Program-made: the position numbers and the translations under genes | From: Pelotomaculum schinkii | GTDB taxonomy: Bacteria > Bacillota > Desulfotomaculia > Desulfotomaculales > Pelotomaculaceae | DNA length: 64,000 nt | Assembly: GCF_004369205.1 (NCBI RefSeq) | Contig: NZ_QFGA01000003.1 | Span: 248,001 to 312,000 of the forward strand | Direction of reading: 5' to 3' | The notes under the pieces: generated by a model | Seen by the model: the letters and a program-made list of their open reading frames with translations, nothing else | Database searches by the model: none | Told to the model about the DNA's origin: nothing | In this document: positions 15,266-23,004 of the stretch, piece by piece | How positions within the stretch are numbered: the stretch's first letter is position 1 | Layout of the letters: every line of letters begins with the position of its first letter

Positions 15266-15634
15266 TTACAGGTATGCTCCTATAAAGAGTTAACTGATTT
15301 TCTTGAAGAAAATGGTTGGGATGAAAGTAGTCTAACGGAATTTATTGGGGATGACAATTACCTCATGGTGCCATACACCAGCGGCCATTACGCTGAATTC
15401 TTAGGGTGCTTTATAATAAAAGTCAAAGAGGGTTACGCTGTCTTGCCGTACACAGAAGTGGTACTGGGTAACGGATGGGAGCAGATTGACAGAGAGCAAT
15501 GCCATATAGCTAATGAGCACGACCTTTCCTATGTCCTGCGTGCCATAGAGTATCATGCTCAAGCAATTATCGGTATGAAAGAATTTATCTGTGAAATTGG
15601 AGTTAGAAGGGAGCAGGCGTTGCCTAACATTTAA
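15266..15634 (+). pseudogene. 3' fragment of the gene interrupted by the IS110-type element
   Basis: An open frame without a proper start reads CSYKELTDFLEENGWDESSL, then LMVPYTSGHYAEFLGCF and a C-terminal helical part, and stops at 15634. It most likely continues the truncated gene that starts at 13393. The family is not recognised; the compact alpha/beta composition resembles other small accessory proteins in this element. The ATG at 15365 could still give an 89-aa product. Confidence 0.5.
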
Positions 15635-15664
15635 GTTATTAATAACATGGCAGAAATGATATTG

Positions 15665-15738
15665 GGCCAGCCGGCCTCGATTTCCTGATAACAAGGAGGT
15701 GTAAGGGAATCGGGCCGGGGCGCCCGATTCCGAAATAT
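15665..15738 (+). promoter_or_regulatory. Structured leader 7 (hairpin-bridged Shine-Dalgarno)
   Basis: Shine-Dalgarno AAGGAGGT at 15693-15700. A perfect hairpin, GGAATCGGG (15706-15714) with CCCGATTCC (15723-15731), leaves 6 + 7 bases to the ATG at 15739. Arm A, GCCGGCCTCGATTTCC (15670-15685), can pair with 15705-15718 through about 14 pairs and one bulged T. That is stronger than the local hairpin. Confidence 0.7.
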
Positions 15739-16338
15739 ATGATGAATAATATTGATAGAGGAAAAGAAATTTTCCTGGGGCAGTTAAAGGAGATGGCTGA
15801 AGGTTATAAGACGATGGAGGAATGTGTACTTGACAACGGTATCCCATTCGCCCAGGCGGAGGTTTTTGAGGTACCCGTGGAGTTGCGGGAAGCATTCTAT
15901 GCCTACCATGCTGAGTTTTTGACTGACCATGGAACGTGCACAAACACTTCGGGGCCTTTCTTCGACGACGAGGATGTCAATGATGGTATACGTAAAAAGT
16001 ACTGGTATTTCTATTGGCCAATAGTGAAACTACTAAATAACAAATATCCCGATCTGCAGTTTAGGGTAATCATAGAACCACATTATGAGGGTTCTTCTAC
16101 AATACTGGTTGTTGTTGACAGGTATGGAAAAAACAAATTTACTTTTCCAGTGGTCGTTTTATTGGAATATGTTAAGGCTTGGTGTTTGCCGTTCGATAGA
16201 CCGGAGGAACCAAACCACGTATTTTTTTACCTTTGTAACCTGTATAACAGTATGGAACAAGTTTGCTCCATTGCCCTTAGCATTTTTGATTTTACAAACA
16301 GCGCTAAAGAAGAAAATCTTCAATCCGTAAGATGCTAA
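15739..16338 (+). CDS. Hypothetical protein, 199 aa
   Basis: Not recognised. An acidic soluble protein with an N-terminal helix (KEIFLGQLKEMAEGYKTME), an aromatic middle (KKYWYFYWPIVKLLNNKY) and a beta strand set (FRVIIEPHYEGSSTILVVVD). Translation depends on leader 7; an ATG at 15742 is an alternative. Stand-alone gene between the IS-disrupted gene and the Par-like region. Confidence 0.55.
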   Translation: MMNNIDRGKEIFLGQLKEMAEGYKTMEECVLDNGIPFAQAEVFEVPVELREAFYAYHAEFLTDHGTCTNTSGPFFDDEDVNDGIRKKYWYFYWPIVKLLNNKYPDLQFRVIIEPHYEGSSTILVVVDRYGKNKFTFPVVVLLEYVKAWCLPFDRPEEPNHVFFYLCNLYNSMEQVCSIALSIFDFTNSAKEENLQSVRC

Positions 16339-16347
16339 CATATTTAG

Positions 16348-16513
16348 CGGAGACGGCCGTCGATAATATGGGTTGATGTCTTTTACGATCCGGATGAGTT
16401 CACCGACTACCGATTTTGTAGAATGTAACCGGGTGTGTTTACAAGTTTTAATAAAGGCCTATGGATTAGGACGTAGGGCCACCGACCCCATTGAGGAACA
16501 CGCTACCCCCTAA
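16348..16513 (+). other. Possible remnant of a small gene (frameshifted)
   Basis: One frame reads WVDVFYDPDEFTDYRFCRM then stops at 16435. The overlapping frame from ATG 16376 runs to 16513 (ending RRATDPIEEHATP). Neither has a ribosome-binding site. The protein-like composition suggests a decayed coding sequence, but this is weak. Confidence 0.2.
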
Positions 16514-16534
16514 ACAAATAAAGGAGATACTGAA

Positions 16535-16557
16535 AAGGCGCTCTTAGAGAGCGCCTT
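16535..16557 (+). terminator. Terminator before the Par-like region
   Basis: AAGGCGCTCT pairs perfectly with AGAGCGCCTT around a three-base loop. The following T tract is short. Confidence 0.6.
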
Positions 16558-16592
16558 CATTAATGGACATTGGAGGGGGCAGAGGTGTTGGA

Positions 16593-16763
16593 GTTAACAT
16601 CTTTGTACCTTTATTACTCACGTTAACATATGTTATTTTGTTAACAATCTATTTTAAAGAAATAATAGTAAAAATAGGTATTGTATTTGTTTACATGTTG
16701 TTAGCAAAATGTTATATTGTTAACATAGGGTAACATCAATAAAAATAAGAGGTGATTGTTAAC
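16593..16763 (+). promoter_or_regulatory. GTTAAC operator/centromere-like cluster with promoter
   Basis: Five exact GTTAAC sites (16593, 16622, 16640, 16719, 16758), plus near matches GTTTACAT (16689), GTTAGC (16700) and GTAACAT (16730), lie within 171 AT-rich bases. A promoter TTTACA (16690-16695), 16 bp, TTATAT (16712-16717) is embedded among them. The last site touches the start codon of the next gene. The layout fits autoregulation and possibly a partition site. Confidence 0.65.
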
Positions 16764-17996
16764 ATGGCAGGCGACCAAAAAACTATAGGGATACGTGGAA
16801 CCTTGGAAACAGAAGCAAAATACGAAGAATTAAGACAACTGTCTGGCTTGAATAAAAAAGAGTTCCTTGAAATGCTTTTAAGTAATTACGAGTCCAACAA
16901 GGCACGGGAAAGTATGGGGCAAGTAAAGGAATTAGAGAACCTTAGCCACCACCTGGCCAGAATAGAGGAAACATATGTCTCCCTTGTGAAGGCGGGACAG
17001 GATCGGGACGAAGCTTATGCAGATAAAATAGCCAGCCTTGAACAAGAAACTCTCCAGTCCAAAGCAGCCGCATTGGAAGCAAAAGAAGAGTTACAAAAGG
17101 TAGCCAAGGATGCTCAGGTCCAAGTTGATGCAGCAAAAGCGGAGGCGGCGTTGGCCAGGGAGACGGCGGCCAAGGAGGTTCAGGAAGCGAAAGAGGCACT
17201 TTCTAGGTCGCTTGATGCCCAGGAGAAATTAGCCAAACTTGCGAACCTGGCAGAAGAGGCAGCCGCGACAGCAAAAGCTAAGGTGTCTGAACTTGAAGAA
17301 AAAGCAGGGTTGGTTGGGCAACTGGAAGTAACAGTCGAGCAACTTAAGGCAGAACGTGATGATTTGACCGGGCGCCTGGAAAAAACAAAGGAAGATTATG
17401 AACGTCAATTAGAAAGAGCAAAAGCAGAGAAGGAAAATTCTTTGCTTAAGCTTGAAAATGAGCTCCGGAATGATTATGAAGAACGTAATAGGCAGGCTGT
17501 TGCTGCTGTTGAAACAAAAGCTGAAGAAAGGGTCCGGAGAATAGAGGCCGAAGTATCTACGGTGCAGAAGAAGGCTGAAGAAAAGCTCCAAAAAGCGGAG
17601 GATGAGATTGCTGCAATTAGGGAAAAGGCTGAAAAACAGCTTTCTGAAATTAGGGAAGCTTTGGATCGTGAACGTCAGGCCCGCTTATTAGCCGAAAGAA
17701 ATTCAGAGAAAGCAAGTGAAGCGGCCGCAGAAGCTAATTCCGTGGCTGAGGCCTTACAGGAAAAAGCAAACCTTGCAGATCGTTATCTGAAGGATCGTAA
17801 CGATTTAGAAGCCCGTTTGCAGCAGGCATTGGTTGATAAGGATAAATCTCTTCTCGCCCAGGAACGAGAGTCTATGAATGAAATCAGTCGGTTGCGAGAG
17901 GAGTTGGCCCAGGTGAGAGAAGATAAAGCGGCGCTTGAGGTGCTAATGGCCAGAGCGGGTGGCAAGCAGCCAGTTCCGGAAACAGTTGGTAGATAA
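16764..17996 (+). CDS. KfrA/Par-like coiled-coil DNA-binding protein
   Basis: A 410-residue protein. The ATG at 16764 is nine bases after AGAGGTGA; the earlier GTG at 16752 overlaps that box. The first 45 residues (TIGIRGTLETEAKYEELRQL, then LNKKEFLEMLLSNYE) look like a ribbon-helix-helix or small HTH domain. Residues about 55-400 are one long Ala/Glu/Lys-rich coiled coil. This architecture matches KfrA of IncP plasmids and the single-protein Par of staphylococcal pSK1, which bind repeats upstream of their own genes and aid plasmid segregation. No ParA is visible. I infer a stability or autoregulatory role for the excised element. Confidence 0.65.
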   Translation: MAGDQKTIGIRGTLETEAKYEELRQLSGLNKKEFLEMLLSNYESNKARESMGQVKELENLSHHLARIEETYVSLVKAGQDRDEAYADKIASLEQETLQSKAAALEAKEELQKVAKDAQVQVDAAKAEAALARETAAKEVQEAKEALSRSLDAQEKLAKLANLAEEAAATAKAKVSELEEKAGLVGQLEVTVEQLKAERDDLTGRLEKTKEDYERQLERAKAEKENSLLKLENELRNDYEERNRQAVAAVETKAEERVRRIEAEVSTVQKKAEEKLQKAEDEIAAIREKAEKQLSEIREALDRERQARLLAERNSEKASEAAAEANSVAEALQEKANLADRYLKDRNDLEARLQQALVDKDKSLLAQERESMNEISRLREELAQVREDKAALEVLMARAGGKQPVPETVGR

Positions 17997-18195
17997 GAAG
18001 GGTGGTTCTGGAGTTGGTGTAACTTTGCACATTAATGTTCCACTATTTTTACAAGGTTGGCTGTCCTTAGAAAAATCGTTTGTTTTATTGGGGAGAAGAG
18101 TTTTAATGAAGGAAGATCATAGATGCTATTAATAATTCTTCTTTTCTTGAATATAAGGGTTGGTGCTGTTGAAAGCATTGATTATAGCCTCTCCT

Positions 18196-18234
18196 GAGAG
18201 CCAGTCAAATTTGTTGGCTCTTCTTTATTTTACT
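18196..18234 (+). terminator. Terminator upstream of the Y-family polymerase
   Basis: AGAGCCA (18197-18203) pairs with TGGCTCT (18215-18221), followed by a T-rich tail. Confidence 0.65.
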
Positions 18235-18249
18235 TCCATAATTGTCCTG

Positions 18250-18298
18250 TTGATCGAAAGGATGTTCGCGTATATAATTAACTACAAACACTTGTTCG
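18250..18298 (+). promoter_or_regulatory. SOS-controlled promoter with two LexA boxes
   Basis: TTGATC (18250-18255), 17 bp, TATAAT (18273-18278) forms a good promoter. CAAACACTTGTTCG (18285-18298) is, read on the other strand, CGAACAAGTGTTTG, a full match to the Gram-positive LexA box core CGAACNNNNGTT. CGAAAGGATGTTCG (18255-18268) inside the spacer is a one-mismatch copy. Confidence 0.7.
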
Positions 18299-18397
18299 AG
18301 GTTGATTATGAAGCGAGTTAATACTGCTGGCTGCTTCTTACTTAATTATAGAGAAAAATTATAGAGAAAAAAACGAACTTTAGGCCATATTCCTACA

Positions 18398-19633
18398 ATG
18401 AACGAGAAAAAACGTTATTCTGAAGGGTGGTTCGATAGCTTAATGGGCAGAGTTATTGCTTTAGTAGATATGAATTCCTTTTTCGCAAGCTGCCACCAGG
18501 CTGAAAACCGCGATTTAGAGGGAAAGGAGGTTGTGGTTGCCGGTGACCCCGAGCGCCGTACAGGTATTGTTTTAGCCTGTTCTTATCCATGCAAGGCAAA
18601 GGGAGTAAAGTCTGGAATGGCGCTGTGGGAGGCAAAAAAACTATGCCCTGACGCCACATATTTTAAGCCACATTATTCCCTGTATGTCGACTACTCGACC
18701 CGGATTTTGAAAATTATGCGAGATTTTACGGACCTAGTTGAGCCTTTTTCCATTGATGAGGCGTTTATGGATCTGACTGGTGTCATTCATCTATTTGGCA
18801 CGCCTTTAGAAATCGCTATGAAGATTAAAAAGAAAATCAGATCGGAAGTAGGTGTAAGCTGTAGTGCCGGCATCGGTCCAAACAAATTAATCGCCAAGAT
18901 GGCCGCTGGTCTCCAGAAGCCTGACGGTCTAACCATAGTGGACACGGTGGAGGATTACAGAAAAGCTTTTTATGACAAGCCCGTTAGGGAACTGTTTGGA
19001 ATAGGTCCCAGATATGAACGCCATTTGCGATATTTTAACATACATACTATTGGAGACCTGGCAAATTTTCCGGTAGAGATACTAAAAAAGCGGTGGGGTA
19101 AAAATGGTGAGATGCTCTGGTACTGTGCAATGGGCATCGATTATTCTCCGGTAAGTCCCACTTCCTTGAACACATCCAAAAGCATCGGTCAACAGAGAAC
19201 CCTTCCACGTGACCTTCGGGGCTTTGAGAAGATAAAAGTAGTCATCCTAGAACTAAGTGAGATGGTATCAAGACGGGTCCGCCAGGGCGGTTATGTAGGA
19301 CGAACGGTTTTTTTGACCCTTCGGGATACGCAGCTCAACTTTTTGTCTAAGGCAATGAGTATGAGGGATTATACTGATCTTCCCGACGATATCTACCAAA
19401 CGGCCTGCAGACTTCTGTCGAAACACTGGGATGAATCCTGGTCGACAAGGCTTGTTGGCGTGACGTTCAGCAATCTCGTCAAGAAGGAACACCAGCAGTT
19501 TGACCTTTTCGGTTGGGAAGAGCGCCAGGAAAAAATGGTCAAAGCTTGTGACGCTATACGGGATCGATTTGGCGAAAGCGCAATTTTCAGGGGAATTTCC
19601 CTCACGGAGGAAAGTTTGAAGTATGGCAGATAA
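18398..19633 (+). CDS. Y-family DNA polymerase (DinB/UvrX-like)
   Basis: A 411-residue translesion polymerase. IALVDMNSFFASCHQ carries the first metal-binding Asp and the steric gate Phe. SIDEAFMDLTG holds the catalytic Asp-Glu pair, and SCSAGIGPNKLIAKMA and a GIGPRYERHLR helix-hairpin-helix follow. The C-terminal QFDLF is a standard sliding-clamp-binding motif. The ATG at 18398 has no clear ribosome-binding site; ATG 18443 (GRVIALVDMNSFF) follows GAAGGGTGG at 12 bases and may be the real start. LexA boxes upstream make it damage-inducible. Such polymerases are common on ICEs and plasmids. The downstream small gene overlaps its end. Confidence 0.9.
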   Translation: MNEKKRYSEGWFDSLMGRVIALVDMNSFFASCHQAENRDLEGKEVVVAGDPERRTGIVLACSYPCKAKGVKSGMALWEAKKLCPDATYFKPHYSLYVDYSTRILKIMRDFTDLVEPFSIDEAFMDLTGVIHLFGTPLEIAMKIKKKIRSEVGVSCSAGIGPNKLIAKMAAGLQKPDGLTIVDTVEDYRKAFYDKPVRELFGIGPRYERHLRYFNIHTIGDLANFPVEILKKRWGKNGEMLWYCAMGIDYSPVSPTSLNTSKSIGQQRTLPRDLRGFEKIKVVILELSEMVSRRVRQGGYVGRTVFLTLRDTQLNFLSKAMSMRDYTDLPDDIYQTACRLLSKHWDESWSTRLVGVTFSNLVKKEHQQFDLFGWEERQEKMVKACDAIRDRFGESAIFRGISLTEESLKYGR

Positions 19634-19919
19634 AAGTAATGTTTTGTGGGAGAAGCACCGGATGTATCTTCCCGGTATGCGACAGAAGGCAGTTCACCGT
19701 TGCAGACATTGTAAGTTCTTTGTGGCTATAAAAGGTAAATTAGAAACTAAATATGGCTGTGTAGTTAGTATCAAGGCATATGGAAATTTAGAAAAACGAA
19801 TTCCTCCTGTTATTCCCGTAATAGAAATAATTAAGCAAGTTGGCCTTGAAGGCTTAGACAAATGCTTAAAATGTAGCGACCCTGAAGCTCAAAGCTGTGG
19901 CAAATTCTCAACGAAATAG
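19623..19919 (+). CDS. Hypothetical Cys-rich protein, 98 aa
   Basis: Overlaps the polymerase gene by 11 bases, so it is translated from the same SOS-induced mRNA. It has a CRHCKFF motif near residue 27, a lone Cys near 46 and CLKCSDPEAQSCGKF at the end, suggesting a zinc-binding fold. Family unknown. The coupling suggests an accessory factor of the polymerase. Confidence 0.55.
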   Translation: MADKSNVLWEKHRMYLPGMRQKAVHRCRHCKFFVAIKGKLETKYGCVVSIKAYGNLEKRIPPVIPVIEIIKQVGLEGLDKCLKCSDPEAQSCGKFSTK

Positions 19920-19964
19920 CAGTATAATTGACTTCCTCCACTTACCAGTTGAACCCAAAAGTCC

Positions 19965-20549
19965 TTAGTCTATTGGTTGAAAGAAATGTACTATATTACT
20001 ATCATATGTTCCCCGGAGCTTCTTTATGGGTTTCTCATGATCAAAAAAAGCTACAACGAGGCTTTTAATTTCATCTTGTGTTATTATACCACCAATCTTT
20101 GACACAGATAGGTGCCACATAGATCCTTCAACTGAATCTCTCAAGGTAAAACAAATTTTAAGTCCAGATGGGAAGGTTGCCCAATGACGACTATGAGGCA
20201 TATCTTCATTATCTTCAGCGATAGGATTCTCTTTTGCGACAAGTCTCATTTTTCTTGCTAATTTGATAAAAGAATTGAACTGGCTCCCACGTTCTTTAAG
20301 CCACTTATCAGATTCTGACTTAATGCTGTCTGGAATATTATCGTTAGCAACGATCATCTGATGCATTATCAATTCAACAAATTCTTTGGGTTCTTTTTCA
20401 AGTTTGTGTAATTTTTTTGACTGGATTTTAAACGCCCATTTATTTACAAATTTGACCAACATATCTGGGTCTCGTGTTATTAATACATTTGTTAATTCTT
20501 GGTAATATTCTTTAAAGTTATTCAAGTATTTTCCCGTTCCTTTCTTCAT
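19965..20549 (-). CDS. Hypothetical protein, 194 aa
   Basis: Not recognised. Lys/Glu-rich helical first 130 residues, then a more beta-like part (HWATFPSGLKICFTLRDS, WHLSVSKIGGI). No signal peptide. It is transcribed convergently to the SOS operon and begins just beyond the IS607 right end. Its strand matches the IS607 genes, so it may lie downstream of tnpB transcription. Confidence 0.5.
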   Translation of the reverse strand: MKKGTGKYLNNFKEYYQELTNVLITRDPDMLVKFVNKWAFKIQSKKLHKLEKEPKEFVELIMHQMIVANDNIPDSIKSESDKWLKERGSQFNSFIKLARKMRLVAKENPIAEDNEDMPHSRHWATFPSGLKICFTLRDSVEGSMWHLSVSKIGGIITQDEIKSLVVAFFDHEKPIKKLRGTYDSNIVHFFQPID

Positions 20550-20559
20550 AGAAAGATAT

Positions 20560-20700
20560 TCCCACTCCGAAATTCCTGCATCATCGACCCGTGACTAAAT
20601 GGTTTCCCATCCCCGACAGAGGGATCTCTACAGGCGTTAATTCCCGGAGAACTTCCGGTACTGAAATTTTAAGCAACGATTCTTGCATATTTCTTCAGGT
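20560..20700 (-). ncRNA. Candidate omega RNA (reRNA) of the TnpB gene
   Basis: TnpB guide RNAs derive from the 3' end of tnpB and the following element end. Here, reading on the minus strand, ATTAACGCCTGTAGAGATCC and a GGGATGGGAAACC segment follow the stop. TNACGCCTGTANAG is shared with the orphan site at 34635-34750. The exact ends and the guide are not determined. Confidence 0.45.
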
Positions 20701-21769
20701 TGACAGCTGCATTAATGTCACGGTCATGATGAACTCCGCAGCAAGGACAGTCCCATTCACGAATAGATAGGGGCATGCTATCCATTACATAACCGCAAGA
20801 TGAGCATGTCTTGCTGCTGGGATAAAATCGGGGAGCGAGTATCAGTGTTGACCCGTACCACACAGTCTTATATGCTAATTGCCGCCGGAATTCTCCCCAG
20901 CCCACGTCTGCGATATGCCTGGACAACCGGTCATTTTGCAACATCCCGCGGACATTCAAATCTTCGATCACGATCTCTGACTTGGTTTTTGCCAGCTCTG
21001 TCGTGAGCTTGTGAATGAAGTCCCGCCGGCTGTTGCGGATGCGCCGGTGCAGCCGGGCTAATCCAAGAGCGCTTTTCTTCCGGTTGTTGGAGCCTTTTTG
21101 CATTCTGCTGTGTTTCTTGGATAATCTCTTGAGTCTTTTCAGATACTTGCCCAGAGGTTTAGAAGCTTCGATCTTCGTCCCGTCAGACATGGCGGCAAAA
21201 TGGTGCAACCCCACGTCAATGCCAACAGCATCACCGAAGACAGGTTCAGGATCTGGAATCGCTACCTCACAGGAAAAGCTGACAAACCAGCGATCCGCTT
21301 CTCTGCTGACGGTGGCCGAAAGAATCCGGCCACCTATCGCTGATTCTTCTTTGAGACGGATTATACCCAGGCGGGGAAGCTGAACGGCTTTCTCTTCAAC
21401 CTTGATTGCTCCCGTCAATCGGAAAGAGTCATGGACACCTTTCTTCTTGAACTTGGGAGATCCGATCTTCTCTCCTGCTTTCAGACCAGTGAAAAAGTTT
21501 TTGAATGCCCGGTCGAGATCCCGCAGGGCTTCCTGGGGAGCACACTTGGAAACCTCATACATCCAGGGGAAATCTGTCTGTTTAAGCTTATTCAACGCCC
21601 GGTGTTGGGCCATAGCATTAGTTGACTTCTTTTCCGCTTGATACAGCTCGATCCGGCGGGCTAGCCCCCAGTTGTAAGCGAAGCGAGCGCATCCGGCATG
21701 CTTGGCAAGGAGGATTCTCTGAGATATGTTTGGTTTTAACTCATACCGATAGGCACGGTTAATTATCAT
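20669..21769 (-). CDS. tnpB: TnpB RNA-guided endonuclease (IS607-associated)
   Basis: A 366-residue, apparently complete TnpB. The N-terminal RYELKPNISQRILLAKHAG and FAYNWGLARR region is typical. RuvC residues appear in GIDVGLHHFA (Asp), IVIEDLNVRGM (Glu) and HDRDINAAVNL (Asp). A zinc ribbon CSSCG ... CPCCG lies between the last two. TnpB cuts DNA next to a short target-adjacent motif, guided by an omega RNA from the element end, and helps the element persist. The ATG at 21769 overlaps the tnpA stop. The gene stays intact although its transposase is dead. Confidence 0.9.
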   Translation of the reverse strand: MIINRAYRYELKPNISQRILLAKHAGCARFAYNWGLARRIELYQAEKKSTNAMAQHRALNKLKQTDFPWMYEVSKCAPQEALRDLDRAFKNFFTGLKAGEKIGSPKFKKKGVHDSFRLTGAIKVEEKAVQLPRLGIIRLKEESAIGGRILSATVSREADRWFVSFSCEVAIPDPEPVFGDAVGIDVGLHHFAAMSDGTKIEASKPLGKYLKRLKRLSKKHSRMQKGSNNRKKSALGLARLHRRIRNSRRDFIHKLTTELAKTKSEIVIEDLNVRGMLQNDRLSRHIADVGWGEFRRQLAYKTVWYGSTLILAPRFYPSSKTCSSCGYVMDSMPLSIREWDCPCCGVHHDRDINAAVNLKKYARIVA

Positions 21770-22160
21770 TCTCTAAGGCCTCCATTGCTTTTTTTACCTT
21801 GTTCTTTGCCGACCTGCGGCCATATAGCCGGGCACAGAAGGATGTGAGAACTTCAATCATATCTTGAACCAGATCATCTTTCATTTCAGACTGGTCCATC
21901 ACGATCACCCGTCTACCCTGGGCAGAAAGACAGCTTTCCACCTATTCAAACACAAACCGCATGAGACGATCACGGTGTTCAACCACAATCACTCGTATCT
22001 TAGGATCTGCAAGTAATTTCATCAGTTTTGGGCGGTGTCCGTTCAGACCGGATCCGATGGGGGTTTGTTCGGCAGCAACAGGTAATTTCCCTGCCTTGAA
22101 CCACTTCCAGGCAGTCCTGTATGTAATTCCATTCTTCTATGCCCATTCACTTAGTTTCGT
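21759..22160 (-). pseudogene. IS607 serine-recombinase TnpA, degenerate
   Basis: On the minus strand the frame starting with ACG at 22160 reads KLSEWA, stop, KNGITYRTAWKWFKAGKLPV, then directly SGLNGHRPKLMKLL and VVEHRDRLMRFVFE, stop, VESCLSAQGRRVIV and the usual SFCARLYGRRSAKN end. It has lost the ATG (ACG instead), gained two TAG codons and lacks the roughly 65-residue catalytic part containing the active serine (normally ARVSS). Product would be inactive. Confidence 0.8.
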
Positions 22161-22456
22161 GGAATATTATACTATAAAAGGTAATATATTTCTATATATT
22201 AATTAACAGTTTAAAACCCCTTTTCTTCATATGTAAGCGGTAGAAACCGGGGTATGATTCGCAGACGAAAAGAGAAATTCGAAGCAGACCTTCAGATCTT
22301 GAATGAACGTGCCGAAAAAAAATAAGAAAGGTGTTAAGCAAAAAGACTCATACGGGTCTGCACCATATCCCCATCCCTTCCAAGTGTCCCCCAGCTGGCC
22401 AAGTCCCCCCCACCCAATCAGTTGTTTAATTGATGTTATTGTTAATAACTGTAAAT

Positions 22457-22972
22457 CTAACTGACCTGCGACTCGCCAGAATCTTTTTGTTTTTTTTGAA
22501 GCTCTTCAATTACGTTGTGGGGAATAGCCAGGTCAAATTGTACTTCCGCCCAGTTTCTAATTTTATCGTCGCCGGCGGCCCATAGATCACAAAGGGTTCC
22601 CACCATGCGATTTAGCGCTGGATCACCGGTAGCAGCGTGGCGGCTGCCTAGCCCGCCGTTAGGCATAATTAAGTTATGTTCTTTCAGTAAACCAGCAAAT
22701 GCAGCAATTATGGTCTGCTCGCCAAAGCGGGCCATTAAGTTTTTTAAGGCTTCTTCAGGGGAGGTGAGCATCTCTCCTTCTCCTGTTTTTAACCATGCTA
22801 TTGAAATACCATGTTCGATAGAGATAAGTTTTAGAAGTGTATCAGAGGGTTCTTGTAAATCGTTTTCCATACTAGCAATGTAACCCCTTGTAATAGCCAG
22901 TGGTTGGGCAAATTTTTCTTGGGTTAATTTTAAATAGGTTCTTGCCTCTTTTAAACGCTTACCAATACTCAT
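22457..22972 (-). CDS. XRE-family regulator (module A)
   Basis: A 171-residue protein. An N-terminal XRE HTH (SIGKRLKEARTYLKLTQEKF, ITRGYIASMENDLQEPSD) is followed by WLKTGEGEML and a helical C-terminal region that probably mediates oligomerisation. The ATG at 22972 is preferred over an upstream GTG. It is divergent from the small regulator gene at 23102 and shares the 130-bp promoter region, an arrangement like phage repressor/cro. The protein is a close relative of the one at 24034-24558. Confidence 0.8.
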   Translation of the reverse strand: MSIGKRLKEARTYLKLTQEKFAQPLAITRGYIASMENDLQEPSDTLLKLISIEHGISIAWLKTGEGEMLTSPEEALKNLMARFGEQTIIAAFAGLLKEHNLIMPNGGLGSRHAATGDPALNRMVGTLCDLWAAGDDKIRNWAEVQFDLAIPHNVIEELQKKQKDSGESQVS

Positions 22973-23004
22973 AAATAACACCGCATTTCAGTAGTATATG
23001 CTTC

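Larger units (their letters stand above)
13430..15285 (-). mobile_element. IS110/IS1111-family insertion sequence (ends approximate)
   Basis: One intact transposase gene on the minus strand, with roughly 440 non-coding bases downstream of it and only about 100 upstream. IS110-family elements lack obvious terminal inverted repeats and leave no clear target duplication, so the boundaries here are estimated from the two halves of the interrupted host gene. A long non-coding end 3' of the transposase is typical of the IS1111 group. Confidence 0.65.
20560..22200 (-). mobile_element. Degenerate IS607-type element (dead tnpA, intact tnpB)
   Basis: The order tnpA-tnpB with an 11-base overlap and a non-coding right end is that of IS607 elements. 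The serine-recombinase gene is a pseudogene, so the copy should be immobile on its own. Outer limits are approximate. Confidence 0.7.

Noticed and set aside
6790-15738. Leader stem-loops as transcription terminators
   Set aside because: No T run follows the hairpins; instead an A-rich gap of 5-9 bases and an ATG follow each time.
22254-22325. 24-codon Arg/Lys-rich frame
   Set aside because: Too short, weak ribosome-binding site and no conservation evidence; possibly a decayed remnant.
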